Source: a virus
Reading direction: 5' to 3' (one strand)
Length of the DNA stretch: 29,420 nt
Virus record (IMG/VR): IMGVR_UViG_3300045135_000343
Coordinates: 1 to 29,420 of that record
Below are positions 1 to 7,598 of the stretch, piece after piece. Both the position numbers and the translations under genes were made by a program. Positions within the stretch are counted from its first letter, which is position 1. The number at the start of each line of letters is the position of its first letter. Below the pieces are notes generated by a model, which saw only the letters and a program-made list of their open reading frames with translations, was not told the DNA's origin and ran no database searches.

Positions 1-2
1 TT

Positions 3-596
3 GAAGCTAGTAGGCAAAAGCTACCGCCTAATGCTGTGGACGACCTTGGTGGAGACCTGTCTTTGCTTTACGGAAAGGATGTTAGCGTTGGAGACTTCCT
101 TGGTAATATGCAAGCGATTGGTGGTAGGGCCGATTTCGGTGAGTCAATATTAAGTGATCTTGGTGTAAAGGGAATTAGATATAAGGATCAGTTTTCTAGG
201 GGTGGCGAGGAAGGAACAAATAACTACGTCATTTTTGATCCAAGGGTAATAGAAATTTCAAGAACATATAGCATCTCAATCCCACAGGCATCCGAATTAC
301 TTGCACAGCAAGATAGACAGCGTGAAGGTCTTTTGTCACAGATCGATCCTGTAGAGCAGAGGGTACAGCAATTAATGCAACCGCTAGCTCAAGAGTCAGG
401 CTATATCTACGGTGATATACTTCCTATTAAGCGATCAACCGATCCAGCAAGAAGAGAAGAGTTCCCCTATGGTCTGGAGCCTGCCATACCTAATATGGCC
501 AGGGGCCTGCTAGAAGAGGCTGTAAGGGCATACGAAATGAACAAGGCTGGGCGTCAAAGAGAGGCTGCTCAATCGGCAATGGGGTTATTGTTTTAA
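3..596 (+). CDS. 3' part of a phage polyvalent protein with an ART-like domain (5' partial)
   Basis: The frame is open from base 3, so the gene begins before the window. A GTG at 36 is in frame but is probably internal. The residues around the motifs GVKGIRY, GTNNYVIFDP and VIEI resemble the C-terminal half of the ADP-ribosyltransferase-like module (ART-PolyVal) found in large phage polyvalent proteins. In those proteins the domain is thought to modify host targets after ejection. The NAD-binding N-terminal half of the fold is outside the window, so activity cannot be judged. Roughly 95 residues follow the module, with an ILPIKR segment and a helical end. The stop overlaps the next start (TAATG). 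The family call is from remembered motif shape; the injected-effector role is inference. Confidence 0.6.
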   Translation, partial: EASRQKLPPNAVDDLGGDLSLLYGKDVSVGDFLGNMQAIGGRADFGESILSDLGVKGIRYKDQFSRGGEEGTNNYVIFDPRVIEISRTYSISIPQASELLAQQDRQREGLLSQIDPVEQRVQQLMQPLAQESGYIYGDILPIKRSTDPARREEFPYGLEPAIPNMARGLLEEAVRAYEMNKAGRQREAAQSAMGLLF

Positions 597-1024
597 TGCC
601 AAATCCATACGAAAATTACGGCATTCTTGATATGCTTAAAGATGCCAACCTTTCTCATTATGCGAAGAATGCAGTTCAGGCATGGGAACACGCTGGAATG
701 CCAGAGCAGTATTCAAGGCAACTAAAGAAGATGTACCCAGAAATAGGTAATCGTGTAGACCGAGGTATATTGGATATGGCGCTAAACTATGCGGGCGCTT
801 ACGACTTCGCTGCTCGCCCTGGTGTTGATCCAGAAAAGGCCAAAGAGATGGCAAGGGCTTACCAGTATAGACACTACGGAAGCAGGCCAGAAGACACAAT
901 CCAAGACTACTACGAGAACGTAGAAGGCATTAACGCTTTTACCGGCCAAAGAATGTCAGATGAAGATCTATTAAGACAGGCTTACGAATTTGCGAGGCAG
1001 AAGTATGAAGCCCAGAAAAGGTAA
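596..1024 (+). CDS. Hypothetical protein, 142 aa
   Basis: I do not recognise this protein. The start ATG overlaps the stop of the upstream gene by one base, which indicates translational coupling. It is soluble, mainly helical and rich in Tyr, Ala and charged residues, with no membrane segment or signal peptide. A central region around residues 60-85 (LNYAGAYDFAARPG) and a charged C-terminal helix (ARQKYEAQKR) are the most structured-looking parts. It sits between the polyvalent-protein end and the small basic proteins, so a virion or accessory role is possible but not shown. The last 20 bases overlap the next gene. Confidence 0.7.
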   Translation: MPNPYENYGILDMLKDANLSHYAKNAVQAWEHAGMPEQYSRQLKKMYPEIGNRVDRGILDMALNYAGAYDFAARPGVDPEKAKEMARAYQYRHYGSRPEDTIQDYYENVEGINAFTGQRMSDEDLLRQAYEFARQKYEAQKR

Positions 1025-1238
1025 GGCAAAGGTCAAGGTGACCTCAACAGGTAAGAAGGTCTCATACGGCCAGAAGGGCGCATCGGTAAAGCCCGGCACA
1101 AGCAAGGGCGACTCTTACTGTGCTCGATCAGCGGGTCAGATGAGAGACTTCCCAAAGGCAGCAAAAGACCCAAACTCACCACTTAGGTTATCACGCAAAC
1201 GCTGGAAATGTTCCGGCACTAAATCAAGGAGCAAGTAA
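1005..1238 (+). CDS. Small basic Cys-containing phage protein, 77 aa
   Basis: The start is taken at ATG 1005, with a GAGG Shine-Dalgarno-like stretch at 994-997, rather than a TTG at 990. The first 30 residues are Lys-rich. They are followed by the compact motif GDSYCARSAGQM, then FPKAAKDPNSP and RKRWKCSG. Proteins with this pattern are common as small uncharacterised ORFs in aquatic phages. Two cysteines and the strong positive charge suggest nucleic-acid or virion association, but no function is established. It overlaps the gene before it by 20 bases, and its stop shares a base with the next start. Confidence 0.72.
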   Translation: MKPRKGKAKVKVTSTGKKVSYGQKGASVKPGTSKGDSYCARSAGQMRDFPKAAKDPNSPLRLSRKRWKCSGTKSRSK

Positions 1239-1276
1239 TGGCTGGATGCAAAGGAAAGAAGAGGAAGACCAAATGA
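1238..1276 (+). CDS. Candidate 12-residue basic microprotein
   Basis: This is a 12-codon frame (MAGCKGKKRKTK). Its ATG overlaps the preceding stop as TAATG and its TGA overlaps the next ATG as ATGA. AAGGAG at 1226-1231 lies six bases before the start, a near-ideal ribosome binding site. It is too short for normal gene finders. It may be a real peptide with one Cys and seven basic residues, or simply a coupling cistron that hands ribosomes to the next gene. Confidence 0.45.
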   Translation: MAGCKGKKRKTK

Positions 1277-1371
1277 AGCCATGCAAATCATGTGTAACGC
1301 CTATGAAGTGTAAGGCGGCTGGCAAGTGTTTAAACAAGCAATCTGGCAAGAAAAGACCTGTGTATAAGTAA
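1273..1371 (+). CDS. Small Cys/Lys-rich protein, 32 aa
   Basis: The start overlaps the previous stop (ATGA). The sequence begins MKPCKSC and continues TPMKCKAAGKC, giving four cysteines as CxxC-x5-C-x5-C, with a Lys-rich tail. The spacing could bind a metal ion. It is the last of three overlapping mini-genes and is followed by a 52-base gap holding a promoter-like site. Similar tiny Cys/Lys-rich ORFs are familiar from aquatic phages, but I know of no function. Confidence 0.55.
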   Translation: MKPCKSCVTPMKCKAAGKCLNKQSGKKRPVYK

Positions 1372-1393
1372 GGGGGTCAGTTTTATAAGTCTG

Positions 1394-1402
1394 TGCTAGA
1401 AT
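1394..1402 (+). promoter_or_regulatory. Extended -10 promoter candidate before the adaptor gene
   Basis: TGCTAGAAT fits the extended -10 form TGN-TANNNT, 22 bases before the adaptor ATG and in one of the few gaps of this operon. No good -35 box is seen, as is usual for extended -10 promoters. Sequence-only call. Confidence 0.4.
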
Positions 1403-1423
1403 TAGCAAAACAGTGAGACCACT

Positions 1424-2047
1424 ATGGCAATTGAAACATATTCACAATTGAAGACATCGATAGCGGACTTCCTTAACCGGGATGATCTGACTACTGTTGT
1501 TCCTACGTTTATCTCACTGGCAGAGGCACAGATAAACAGGGACGTTAGGCACTGGAAAATGGAAAACAGGGCCACGACTACCATCGATTCCCAGTACGCG
1601 ACAAGACCGAGCGATTGGGTAGAGACGATACGCTTTCACTTAACAGGTAGCGGGACTAGATCTCTTGACCTGTTAGGTGCACAAACAATGGCAGACAAGC
1701 GCCAGGGCTCTGAAGACATCGGTGGCATACCAAAGTATTACCGGCACTCAGAGAGCCAGTTTGAGTTCTATCCAACACCTAACGCGAGCTTTACGGCGGA
1801 GCTTCTTTACTACCAGAAGATTCCAGCCTTATCTGACAGCAACACAAGCAACTGGCTACTGGAAGAGTTCCCGGATGTTTATTTATATGGGTCACTGACT
1901 CACTCGGCGCCTTACCTGTCCGAGGACGAAAGGATTGCCGTATGGGCACAGTTATACTCTGCGGGTGTTGCTCGCGTTAACCAATCATCAGACGACTCGA
2001 TCTATTCGGGCTCTGGCTTAACAATGAAAATCAGGGGGCTTGGATGA
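1424..2047 (+). CDS. Head-tail adaptor protein, SU10-type
   Basis: At 207 residues this has the length and layout of the phage adaptor (connector) family described for phage SU10 and related to P22 gp4/T7 gp11-type rings. These sit under the portal and join it to the short tail. The N-terminal helix pair (YSQLKTSIADFLNRDDL, then FISLAEAQINRDVRHWKM) is the family hallmark. A beta-rich middle (TTIDSQYATRPSDW) and a helical C-terminus follow. Its neighbours, a nozzle protein at 6123 and a portal at 15875, fit the role. Translation is coupled to the next gene through an ATGA overlap. It is placed upstream of the portal, which is unusual. Confidence 0.85.
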   Translation: MAIETYSQLKTSIADFLNRDDLTTVVPTFISLAEAQINRDVRHWKMENRATTTIDSQYATRPSDWVETIRFHLTGSGTRSLDLLGAQTMADKRQGSEDIGGIPKYYRHSESQFEFYPTPNASFTAELLYYQKIPALSDSNTSNWLLEEFPDVYLYGSLTHSAPYLSEDERIAVWAQLYSAGVARVNQSSDDSIYSGSGLTMKIRGLG

Positions 2048-2424
2048 GCTTTTCTAACTATCTAGAGACAAAGGTTCTGGATCATGTATTTGGTGCAACT
2101 GCGTACACTGCTCCCGCAACTTTGTACGTTGGACTGTATACTGCAACACCTAATGACGCAGGCGGTGGCACAGAGGTGTCTGGTACTGGTTATGCTAGGC
2201 AGTCTGCTGCGTTTACTACGTCTGGAGATACAACCAGTAACACTTCTGCCATTGAGTTCCCAACTGCTGGCTCTAACTGGGGCACTGTGACTCATGTAGG
2301 CGTGTTTGATGCGTCCACGTCTGGGAACCTGCTTGTCTATGGTACACTCGCCACAAGCAAGCTGGTGGAGTCTGGTGACGTATTTAGGATACCTGCCGGC
2401 GACTTGGATATCAGCCTAGACTAA
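2044..2424 (+). CDS. Small phage tail (fibre-associated) protein, Gp80-like
   Basis: This 126-residue protein begins MSFSNYLETKVLDHVFG, then has ATLYVGLYTATP, GGGTEVSGTGYAR, NWGTVTHVGVFD and a C-terminal IPAGDL. I associate this pattern with a widespread small beta-sandwich protein annotated as phage tail fibre protein or Gp80-like. It is probably a virion surface or tail component. There is no signal peptide or membrane segment. It overlaps the adaptor gene by 4 bases and the next gene by one, so the three are translated together. Confidence 0.75.
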   Translation: MSFSNYLETKVLDHVFGATAYTAPATLYVGLYTATPNDAGGGTEVSGTGYARQSAAFTTSGDTTSNTSAIEFPTAGSNWGTVTHVGVFDASTSGNLLVYGTLATSKLVESGDVFRIPAGDLDISLD

Positions 2425-3062
2425 TGCTATACGGCGCCTACAAATACGGTAGGGCTGCATACTCAACAGCCGACCTAGAAGAAGGCTCAGTCTTAATAAG
2501 CGGCCTATCGGCTGTCTCTGCTGACTCGACAAGGGTAAGGGAGTCCTCTGCGTCAATTGCTGTAGCGTCTAGCGTTACAACCAGCGGGTTCGTTACTCGT
2601 AATGCCCAGTCTGCCACAAGCGCATCGTCAAGCGTATCGGCGGCAGGTGAGAGGATACACTTAGGTCAGTCATCTGCGTCTGCCGCGTCAAGCGTCACAT
2701 TTAATGGCCAGGTGACTAGGAACGCATCAAGCGTAACAAGCGCCTTGTCTAGCACCTCGATCACGGGTCAGATACTTGTCAACGCCGGGTCAAACATAAT
2801 CAGCCTGTCCACTACGGTAATGGCTGGGGCGGTAACAAGGAACGCATCGGCTTCAGGCTCCGCATCTGGCTCGTTTGTTGGCTCTGGTGTAATACTCTGG
2901 ATAGACAACCCAGACGCTGGTGGCAGTTGGAGTGATATACCTATTGCCGGCGGCGAGTGGACTGACGCAGTAATACCAGAACCAGATTGGAGCTCGGTTC
3001 CTGTTGGCTCTGCGGTGTGGACTAATTCGGCTGAGACTGCTGATATTTGGGAAGCGGCTTAG
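2424..3062 (+). CDS. Repeat-rich virion protein with 20-residue Gly and 10-residue Trp repeats
   Basis: The family is not recognised, but the architecture is clear. After a 34-residue head, six consecutive 20-residue units run from residue 35 to 154. Glycines sit at 55, 75, 95, 115, 135 and 155, and VTRNA recurs. The units are Ser/Ala/Thr/Val-rich and look like beta-strand repeats. The C-terminal part then has tryptophans exactly ten residues apart at 159, 169, 179, 189, 199 and 209. This suggests a two-part elongated fibre or spike. It lies between two tail-fibre-type genes. An extended -10 promoter for the following fibre gene begins at its stop codon. Confidence 0.7.
   Translation: MLYGAYKYGRAAYSTADLEEGSVLISGLSAVSADSTRVRESSASIAVASSVTTSGFVTRNAQSATSASSSVSAAGERIHLGQSSASAASSVTFNGQVTRNASSVTSALSSTSITGQILVNAGSNIISLSTTVMAGAVTRNASASGSASGSFVGSGVILWIDNPDAGGSWSDIPIAGGEWTDAVIPEPDWSSVPVGSAVWTNSAETADIWEAA
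2526..2885 (+). repeat. Six 60-bp units coding 20-residue repeats
   Basis: Residues 35-154 divide into six 20-residue units without insertion or deletion. Five begin with Gly, and VTRNA occurs in three of them near the unit start. At DNA level the units have diverged, so protein rather than DNA periodicity is being kept. Confidence 0.75.
2904..3053 (+). repeat. Five 30-bp units coding Trp-anchored 10-residue repeats
   Basis: Residues 161-210 form five decapeptides with Trp at position 9 of each (169, 179, 189, 199, 209), usually followed by Ser or Thr. Spacing is exact. Confidence 0.75.
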
Positions 3063-3071
3063 TGTTATAAT
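3063..3071 (+). promoter_or_regulatory. Extended -10 promoter candidate before the tail fibre gene
   Basis: TGTTATAAT is a perfect extended -10 element, in the 50-base gap right after the preceding stop and 41 bases before the fibre ATG. No convincing -35 is present at 16-18 bases. AGAGGAAG just before the ATG is the fibre ribosome binding site. Confidence 0.5.
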
Positions 3072-3112
3072 GGATCAAATTTAATCGCCCGGCTGGGCAA
3101 AGAGGAAGAACA

Positions 3113-5425
3113 ATGGCAGATACTACAACCACAACGTATTCGCTAACCAAGCCAGAGGTCGGTGCTTCTGAGGATACCTGGGGAACCAAGCTCAATGCTA
3201 ACCTGGACGCAATCGATGACCTGCTAGATGGCACGACCCCTGTCACAGGCATTGACATTAACTCAGGAACCATTGATAACACAGTAATCGGTGGCACAAC
3301 TCCAGCAGCTGTAACAACGTCATCTCTTGTAGCCACTACAGTAGACATCAACGGCGGCACAATAGACGGCACAGTCATTGGTGGTTCTTCTGCGGCGGCT
3401 GGGACTTTTACGACAATCACAGCATCCGGTGAAATTACAGCAAACGGTGGCATAGCATTGGGTGATGGTGACGTAGCTACGTTTGGTGCTAGTGATGATT
3501 TACAGATTTATCACACAGGTTCTAATTCAGTAATTGCAGATACTGGCACTGGTAATTTAATTGTACGCGCTAATGATTTGAGGATGACTTCCTATGCTCT
3601 TGAGCATAACTTTTTGCAAGCAAACGAATCTGGCGCTGTAACGCTTTACTACGACAACGCAGCCAAACTAGCCACAACCTCCACAGGCATTGACGTAACA
3701 GGCACAGTCACGGCTGATGGGTTGACTGTTGATGGTGGTCTTGCATTTACTGATTCAGGCTCAAGCAATCGCAGTGTTTTATATTTAGATGGCTCAGATA
3801 ATGTAGTGATTGCTACAGGCACTACCGCAGGCACAAGAGGAATAGATTTATATACAAATAACAGCAAAAGCCTTTCTGTTGCTGAAAGCGGCGACATCTC
3901 ATTCTACGAAGACACGGGCACGACTGCAAAGTTCTTCTGGGACGCTTCTGCGGAGTCGCTGGGTATTGGTACGAGTAGTCCTACGGCAACGCTGGATGTT
4001 GTGGGCGGCGCAAAGCTGACCGGAACTGTTGTTACAACAGCAGGGTCTGACGCATTTTCTGCTGGCGCAGGTACTGGCACAAGCATTCGTGCAAACGCTA
4101 TATTCAAAGGCACAGACGCATTAGGCAACGCACGAACAAGCTACATCGGAACCAACATCTACGGCACAAACGGCAGCATGGAGTTTAGTAACAACGTGGC
4201 TGGCCTGACCATGAGTATTGCTCCCGACGGCAACGTGGGTATTGGTACTAGCAGTCCATCACAGATGCTTGAGCTAAGTGCAAACAATGGCTTATCAGGC
4301 GTTGCTAATGTTTTACGCTTCAATGATTCAGACGTTGGAGTTACTGCGGCTCAACCAACTGGACGTATTGAGTTTGCAGAAAACGACGGAGGCGACACTA
4401 CTGTATCCGCCTTTCTTGAAGTAGAAACAGTCAGCACATCAGGCGGCGGTGAAATGACCTTTGGTACTGGTTCGGCTGGTGTTACTGCCACAGAACGCAT
4501 GCGCATAGACAGCAGCGGTAACTTGCTTGTTGGTGGGACAACTTCGGTATACAACGACACCAATAGAGGTCTTATAGAAATCAATGGTACAAATAACTCT
4601 TTGCTTGCCTTGACAGTAGGTGGAGCTGAAGCTAGCTACTTGTATCACACAGGTTCTAACCTTAGTTTGTGGAACTCTAAAGCAGGTTACTTACGTTTTG
4701 CAACAGGCAACGCAGAAGCCATGCGCATAGACAGCTCAAGCAACTTGCTGGTGGGGACTACTAATACAGCACCTGCAAGCTCAGGAAACGTAGCAGGCTC
4801 TAGTTTACTTGCTATAGGTAAAGCAGAGCATTCACGAGACGGTGGAGTTGTTCTTGCGCTTAACCGTAAAACCTCTGATGGCGACATTGTAGACTTCCGC
4901 AAAGACGGCACAACCGTGGGGAGTATTCGTAGCGTCTCAGGAGATAGCATTGCAGTAGGAACAGCAGATACAGGCTTACGTTTTGCAGATGCAATTAAAA
5001 AGATACACCCTTATGATATAGACAGCGGAACAAATAGCGATAATTTAATTGATTTAGGAGATACTAATAAGAGATTCAACGACATCTACGCCACCAACGG
5101 CACAATCCAAACATCTGACCGCAACGAAAAGCAAGACATTGAAGTCCTATCTGAAGCTGAACAGCGTGTAGCAGTAGCCGCTAAAGGTCTGTTGCGTAAG
5201 TTCCGCTGGAAAGATTCTGTTGAAGAAAAAGGTGACGATGCTCGCATACACTTTGGAATCATTGCTCAAGACCTACAAGCCGCTTTTGAAGCTGAAGGTT
5301 TAGACGCAGGACGCTATGCAATGTTTATCAGTTCAACATGGACAGACGAAGAAACAGGTGAAGAGCGTAGCCGTATGGGTGTACGTTATTCAGAACTACT
5401 CGCATTTATTATTGCCGCAATCTAA
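3113..5425 (+). CDS. Tail fibre with C-terminal S74 intramolecular chaperone/peptidase
   Basis: This 770-residue fibre has an N-terminal anchor-like segment ([20 protein letters not shown]), then two copies of a repeat containing GTIDxTVIGG. A long beta-rich shaft follows, with repeated GIGTSSP and MRIDSSxNLLVG motifs. The C-terminus begins SDRNEK at residue 668 and matches the peptidase S74 chaperone of phage endosialidases and fibres. S668 and K673 have the family's catalytic Ser/Lys spacing. Cleavage before S668 would release about 103 residues after trimer folding. The domain includes [10 protein letters not shown] and ends [13 protein letters not shown], with none of the usual trailing coiled coil. 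It should bind the host surface. Part of the shaft (about 3480-3850) looks AT-richer than its flanks. Confidence 0.88.
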   Translation: MADTTTTTYSLTKPEVGASEDTWGTKLNANLDAIDDLLDGTTPVTGIDINSGTIDNTVIGGTTPAAVTTSSLVATTVDINGGTIDGTVIGGSSAAAGTFTTITASGEITANGGIALGDGDVATFGASDDLQIYHTGSNSVIADTGTGNLIVRANDLRMTSYALEHNFLQANESGAVTLYYDNAAKLATTSTGIDVTGTVTADGLTVDGGLAFTDSGSSNRSVLYLDGSDNVVIATGTTAGTRGIDLYTNNSKSLSVAESGDISFYEDTGTTAKFFWDASAESLGIGTSSPTATLDVVGGAKLTGTVVTTAGSDAFSAGAGTGTSIRANAIFKGTDALGNARTSYIGTNIYGTNGSMEFSNNVAGLTMSIAPDGNVGIGTSSPSQMLELSANNGLSGVANVLRFNDSDVGVTAAQPTGRIEFAENDGGDTTVSAFLEVETVSTSGGGEMTFGTGSAGVTATERMRIDSSGNLLVGGTTSVYNDTNRGLIEINGTNNSLLALTVGGAEASYLYHTGSNLSLWNSKAGYLRFATGNAEAMRIDSSSNLLVGTTNTAPASSGNVAGSSLLAIGKAEHSRDGGVVLALNRKTSDGDIVDFRKDGTTVGSIRSVSGDSIAVGTADTGLRFADAIKKIHPYDIDSGTNSDNLIDLGDTNKRFNDIYATNGTIQTSDRNEKQDIEVLSEAEQRVAVAAKGLLRKFRWKDSVEEKGDDARIHFGIIAQDLQAAFEAEGLDAGRYAMFISSTWTDEETGEERSRMGVRYSELLAFIIAAI

Positions 5426-5436
5426 CGGAGATACAC

Positions 5437-5730
5437 ATGACAACTTGGACAATCGCACAACTAGAAAGAAACACAGCAGACGGTGGGGTCGTAGTAGCCC
5501 ACTGGCGAGCCACAGTAACTGACGGAGACTACTCTGCAAGCTCTTACGGCACTGTAGGCTTTACACCTGATCCTACTGCACCTGACTTTGTACCGTTTGA
5601 GTCACTCACAGAAGCTGACGTACTAGCATGGGTCTATGAGTCTGTAGATAAAGATGCTACTGAAGCGGCTCTGGCGGCTAACATTGAAGACCAGAAAGCT
5701 CCACAGACCGTAGCGGGCACACCATGGTAA
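5437..5730 (+). CDS. Small tail-associated protein, DUF7936-like, 97 aa
   Basis: The sequence begins MTTWTIAQLER and carries GGVVVAHWRATVTDGDYSA, YGTVGFTPDP and FESLTEADVLAWV. This is the pattern of a small phage protein usually found directly after a tail fibre gene and filed as a domain of unknown function. It may assist fibre attachment or folding, but no function is known to me. The start has a GGAG site and lies 11 bases after the fibre stop. Its stop overlaps the next start. Confidence 0.75.
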   Translation: MTTWTIAQLERNTADGGVVVAHWRATVTDGDYSASSYGTVGFTPDPTAPDFVPFESLTEADVLAWVYESVDKDATEAALAANIEDQKAPQTVAGTPW

Positions 5731-5912
5731 AGCAAGCGCTCAAGTCCAGAACAGTACAGTTTGGCGTAGCACTAGCCTGCTTGTCTGTGCTTCAGGGCTT
5801 TGTAGGCTTTATACCTGCAAGTCCTGCGGTACAGGCTGTGATAGGCTGTGCAATCGCTAGCGGTATTGTTGTTCTACGTTTTATGACAACCATGCCAGTA
5901 AGTGAGAAGTAG
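5724..5912 (+). CDS. Small two-helix membrane protein, holin-like
   Basis: These 62 residues have a basic N-terminus, a hydrophobic segment at about 11-30 (VALACLSVLQGFVGFI), a short turn with prolines, and a second segment at about 33-54 (VQAVIGCAIASGIVVLRFM). This two-helix hairpin layout resembles class II holins and small DUF7940-type phage membrane proteins. The separate lysis cassette at 20.8-22.2 kb has a better holin, so this could be a second holin, an antiholin, or unrelated. It overlaps the preceding gene by 7 bases. Confidence 0.6.
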   Translation: MVKQALKSRTVQFGVALACLSVLQGFVGFIPASPAVQAVIGCAIASGIVVLRFMTTMPVSEK

Positions 5913-5924
5913 ACAGGAAGATCA

Positions 5925-6119
5925 ATGATTACTGTAAATGATGTAGAATACGCTGAAGAAGATCTGACTGAAGAAGTAAAATACCTAGTCGCTCAGGTTA
6001 ACGATATTGATCAGAAGCTAGCCGGGCTAAGGTTTCAAGCCGATCAACTGGTCGCTGCGAAGAATGCTTTTTCTGACGCCATTGTGAAATCATTACAGGG
6101 CGATAACCACTCGGAGTAG
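5925..6119 (+). CDS. Small coiled-coil protein, DUF6447-like, 64 aa
   Basis: A short N-terminal beta-hairpin (ITVNDVEYAEEDL) is followed by a helix with heptad-like hydrophobics (VKYLVAQVNDIDQKLAGLRFQADQL). This matches small uncharacterised phage proteins filed as DUF6447 or similar. It has no enzymatic motif. It is placed between the holin-like gene and the tail nozzle gene with short gaps and probably belongs to the same transcript. Confidence 0.6.
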   Translation: MITVNDVEYAEEDLTEEVKYLVAQVNDIDQKLAGLRFQADQLVAAKNAFSDAIVKSLQGDNHSE

Positions 6120-6122
6120 GTA

Positions 6123-7598
6123 ATGCCTTTATTGAGACTTGAAATACCGCCTGGTGTTTTTAGAAACGGCACAGACTATGAGTCATCCGGAAGATGGAGA
6201 GACGCAAGTCTAGTCCGATGGCAGAACAACTCCCTCCGCCCTGTTGGTGGATGGGAGCTCAGAGAGGCGTCTGCTACTACCGAACCGCCAAGGGGCGCTG
6301 TTACTTGGGTTGATAACTCGGGTGACATTCACTACGCAATGGGTACGGCTAGCAAGCTGTTTACATCAAATGCCAGCAATACGATTGTTGATATCACACC
6401 TGCCGGGTTTACTACGGGCAACGTGGACGCACAAGAAAACTTAGCGTTTGGTGGTAGTTTCTACGGTACCGCTTATTACGGTGTGGCAAGGCCTAGCGGA
6501 ATCCCCCAGGAGTGCACAACGTGGTCGCTCGATAACTGGGGTGAGTACCTTGTTGCTTGTTCTACTGATGACGGAAAGGTCTATGAGTGGCAGCTAAACA
6601 ACGCGGTCGATGCCCAAGTGGTAAGCAATGCGCCAGTAGATAACTTGTCAGTCATTGTCTCAGAGGAAAGATTCCTGTTTTGCTTAGGCGCAGGAGGAAA
6701 CCCGAGAAAGGTCCAGTGGTCTGATCGAGAAGACAACACGACCTGGACGCCTCTTGCTACCAACGAGGCTGGTGACATTGAGCTCCAGACAAACGGCGAG
6801 ATTATGTGCGGGGTTCGTATTCGTGGCCGCATGGTGATTCTAACCAACGTAGATGCTCACGTTGCCACTTACTCTGGCCCGCCGATTGTGTACGGCTTTG
6901 AGCGCGTAGGGACAGCCTGCGGTACGATATCTCGAATGGGCGCCGTAGCGGTCGATGAGGGCGCGTTCTGGATTGGGTCTAAGGGTTTCTTTGCCTACAA
7001 CGGCTCAAGCGTTCAGGAGCTCCCCTGTGAGGTTTCTGACTACGTGTTTAATAATATGAACCAGTCTCAGAGATCTAAGGTGGTCGCTGTTCATAACTCT
7101 CAGTATGGTGAGGTGTGGTGGTTCTATCCATCTGCGTCATCGATAGAAAATGACCGTTACGTTGCCTATGACTACAAAGAGCAGCACTGGCTAATCGGCG
7201 AATTGTCACGCACTGCGGCAGTTGATCGTGGTGTGTTCCGTCACCCAATTTGGTTTGATGCCTCTGGGAACATTTATAACCACGAGGTTGGCAACTCTCA
7301 CAACGGGTCATCGATCTTCGTTGAGAGCGGCCCGGTATCTCTTGCTAACGGTGACCAGATAATGAAGGTCAGCCAGTTGATACCAGATGAGCTAACCCAG
7401 GGTCAGGTGTCCGCAACATTTAAGACTCGGTTTTATCCCAACGATGTAGAAAGGGATTACGGTCCTTATGATATGTCTAACCCGACAAGTGTCAGGTTCT
7501 CTGGCAGGCAGGTCAGGATGCGTCTTGATGGCGATGACCTTGCCGATTGGAGGGCAGGTATAATGCGTGTCGAGGCACGACCGGGCGGTAAGCGATGA
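6123..7598 (+). CDS. Tail nozzle / packaged-DNA stabilisation protein, P22 gp10-like
   Basis: The 491 residues begin with a motif typical of the P22 gp10 (Phage_stabilise) family: PPGVFRNGTDYESSGRW, then SLVRWQNNSLRPVGGW. The body is beta-rich with several propeller-like segments (YEWQLNN, NPRKVQWSDRE, FWIGSKGFFAYNGSSVQEL, GEVWWFYPSA). Proteins of this family form the hexameric nozzle below the adaptor ring, closing the channel and holding the DNA in. It ends RVEARPGGKR and overlaps the next gene (ATGA). With the SU10-type adaptor at 1424 and the P22-type portal at 15875 it completes a short tail. Confidence 0.85.
   Translation: MPLLRLEIPPGVFRNGTDYESSGRWRDASLVRWQNNSLRPVGGWELREASATTEPPRGAVTWVDNSGDIHYAMGTASKLFTSNASNTIVDITPAGFTTGNVDAQENLAFGGSFYGTAYYGVARPSGIPQECTTWSLDNWGEYLVACSTDDGKVYEWQLNNAVDAQVVSNAPVDNLSVIVSEERFLFCLGAGGNPRKVQWSDREDNTTWTPLATNEAGDIELQTNGEIMCGVRIRGRMVILTNVDAHVATYSGPPIVYGFERVGTACGTISRMGAVAVDEGAFWIGSKGFFAYNGSSVQELPCEVSDYVFNNMNQSQRSKVVAVHNSQYGEVWWFYPSASSIENDRYVAYDYKEQHWLIGELSRTAAVDRGVFRHPIWFDASGNIYNHEVGNSHNGSSIFVESGPVSLANGDQIMKVSQLIPDELTQGQVSATFKTRFYPNDVERDYGPYDMSNPTSVRFSGRQVRMRLDGDDLADWRAGIMRVEARPGGKR

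Noticed and set aside
3022-3453. Minus-strand 143-codon ORF opposite the fibre start
   Set aside because: Val/Pro/Ser-rich product typical of the reverse strand of Thr/Gly/Ala-rich fibre genes. All neighbours are on plus.
5316-5522. 68-codon ORF spanning the fibre end and next gene
   Set aside because: Shadow frame across two well-supported genes, with a basic, low-complexity product.
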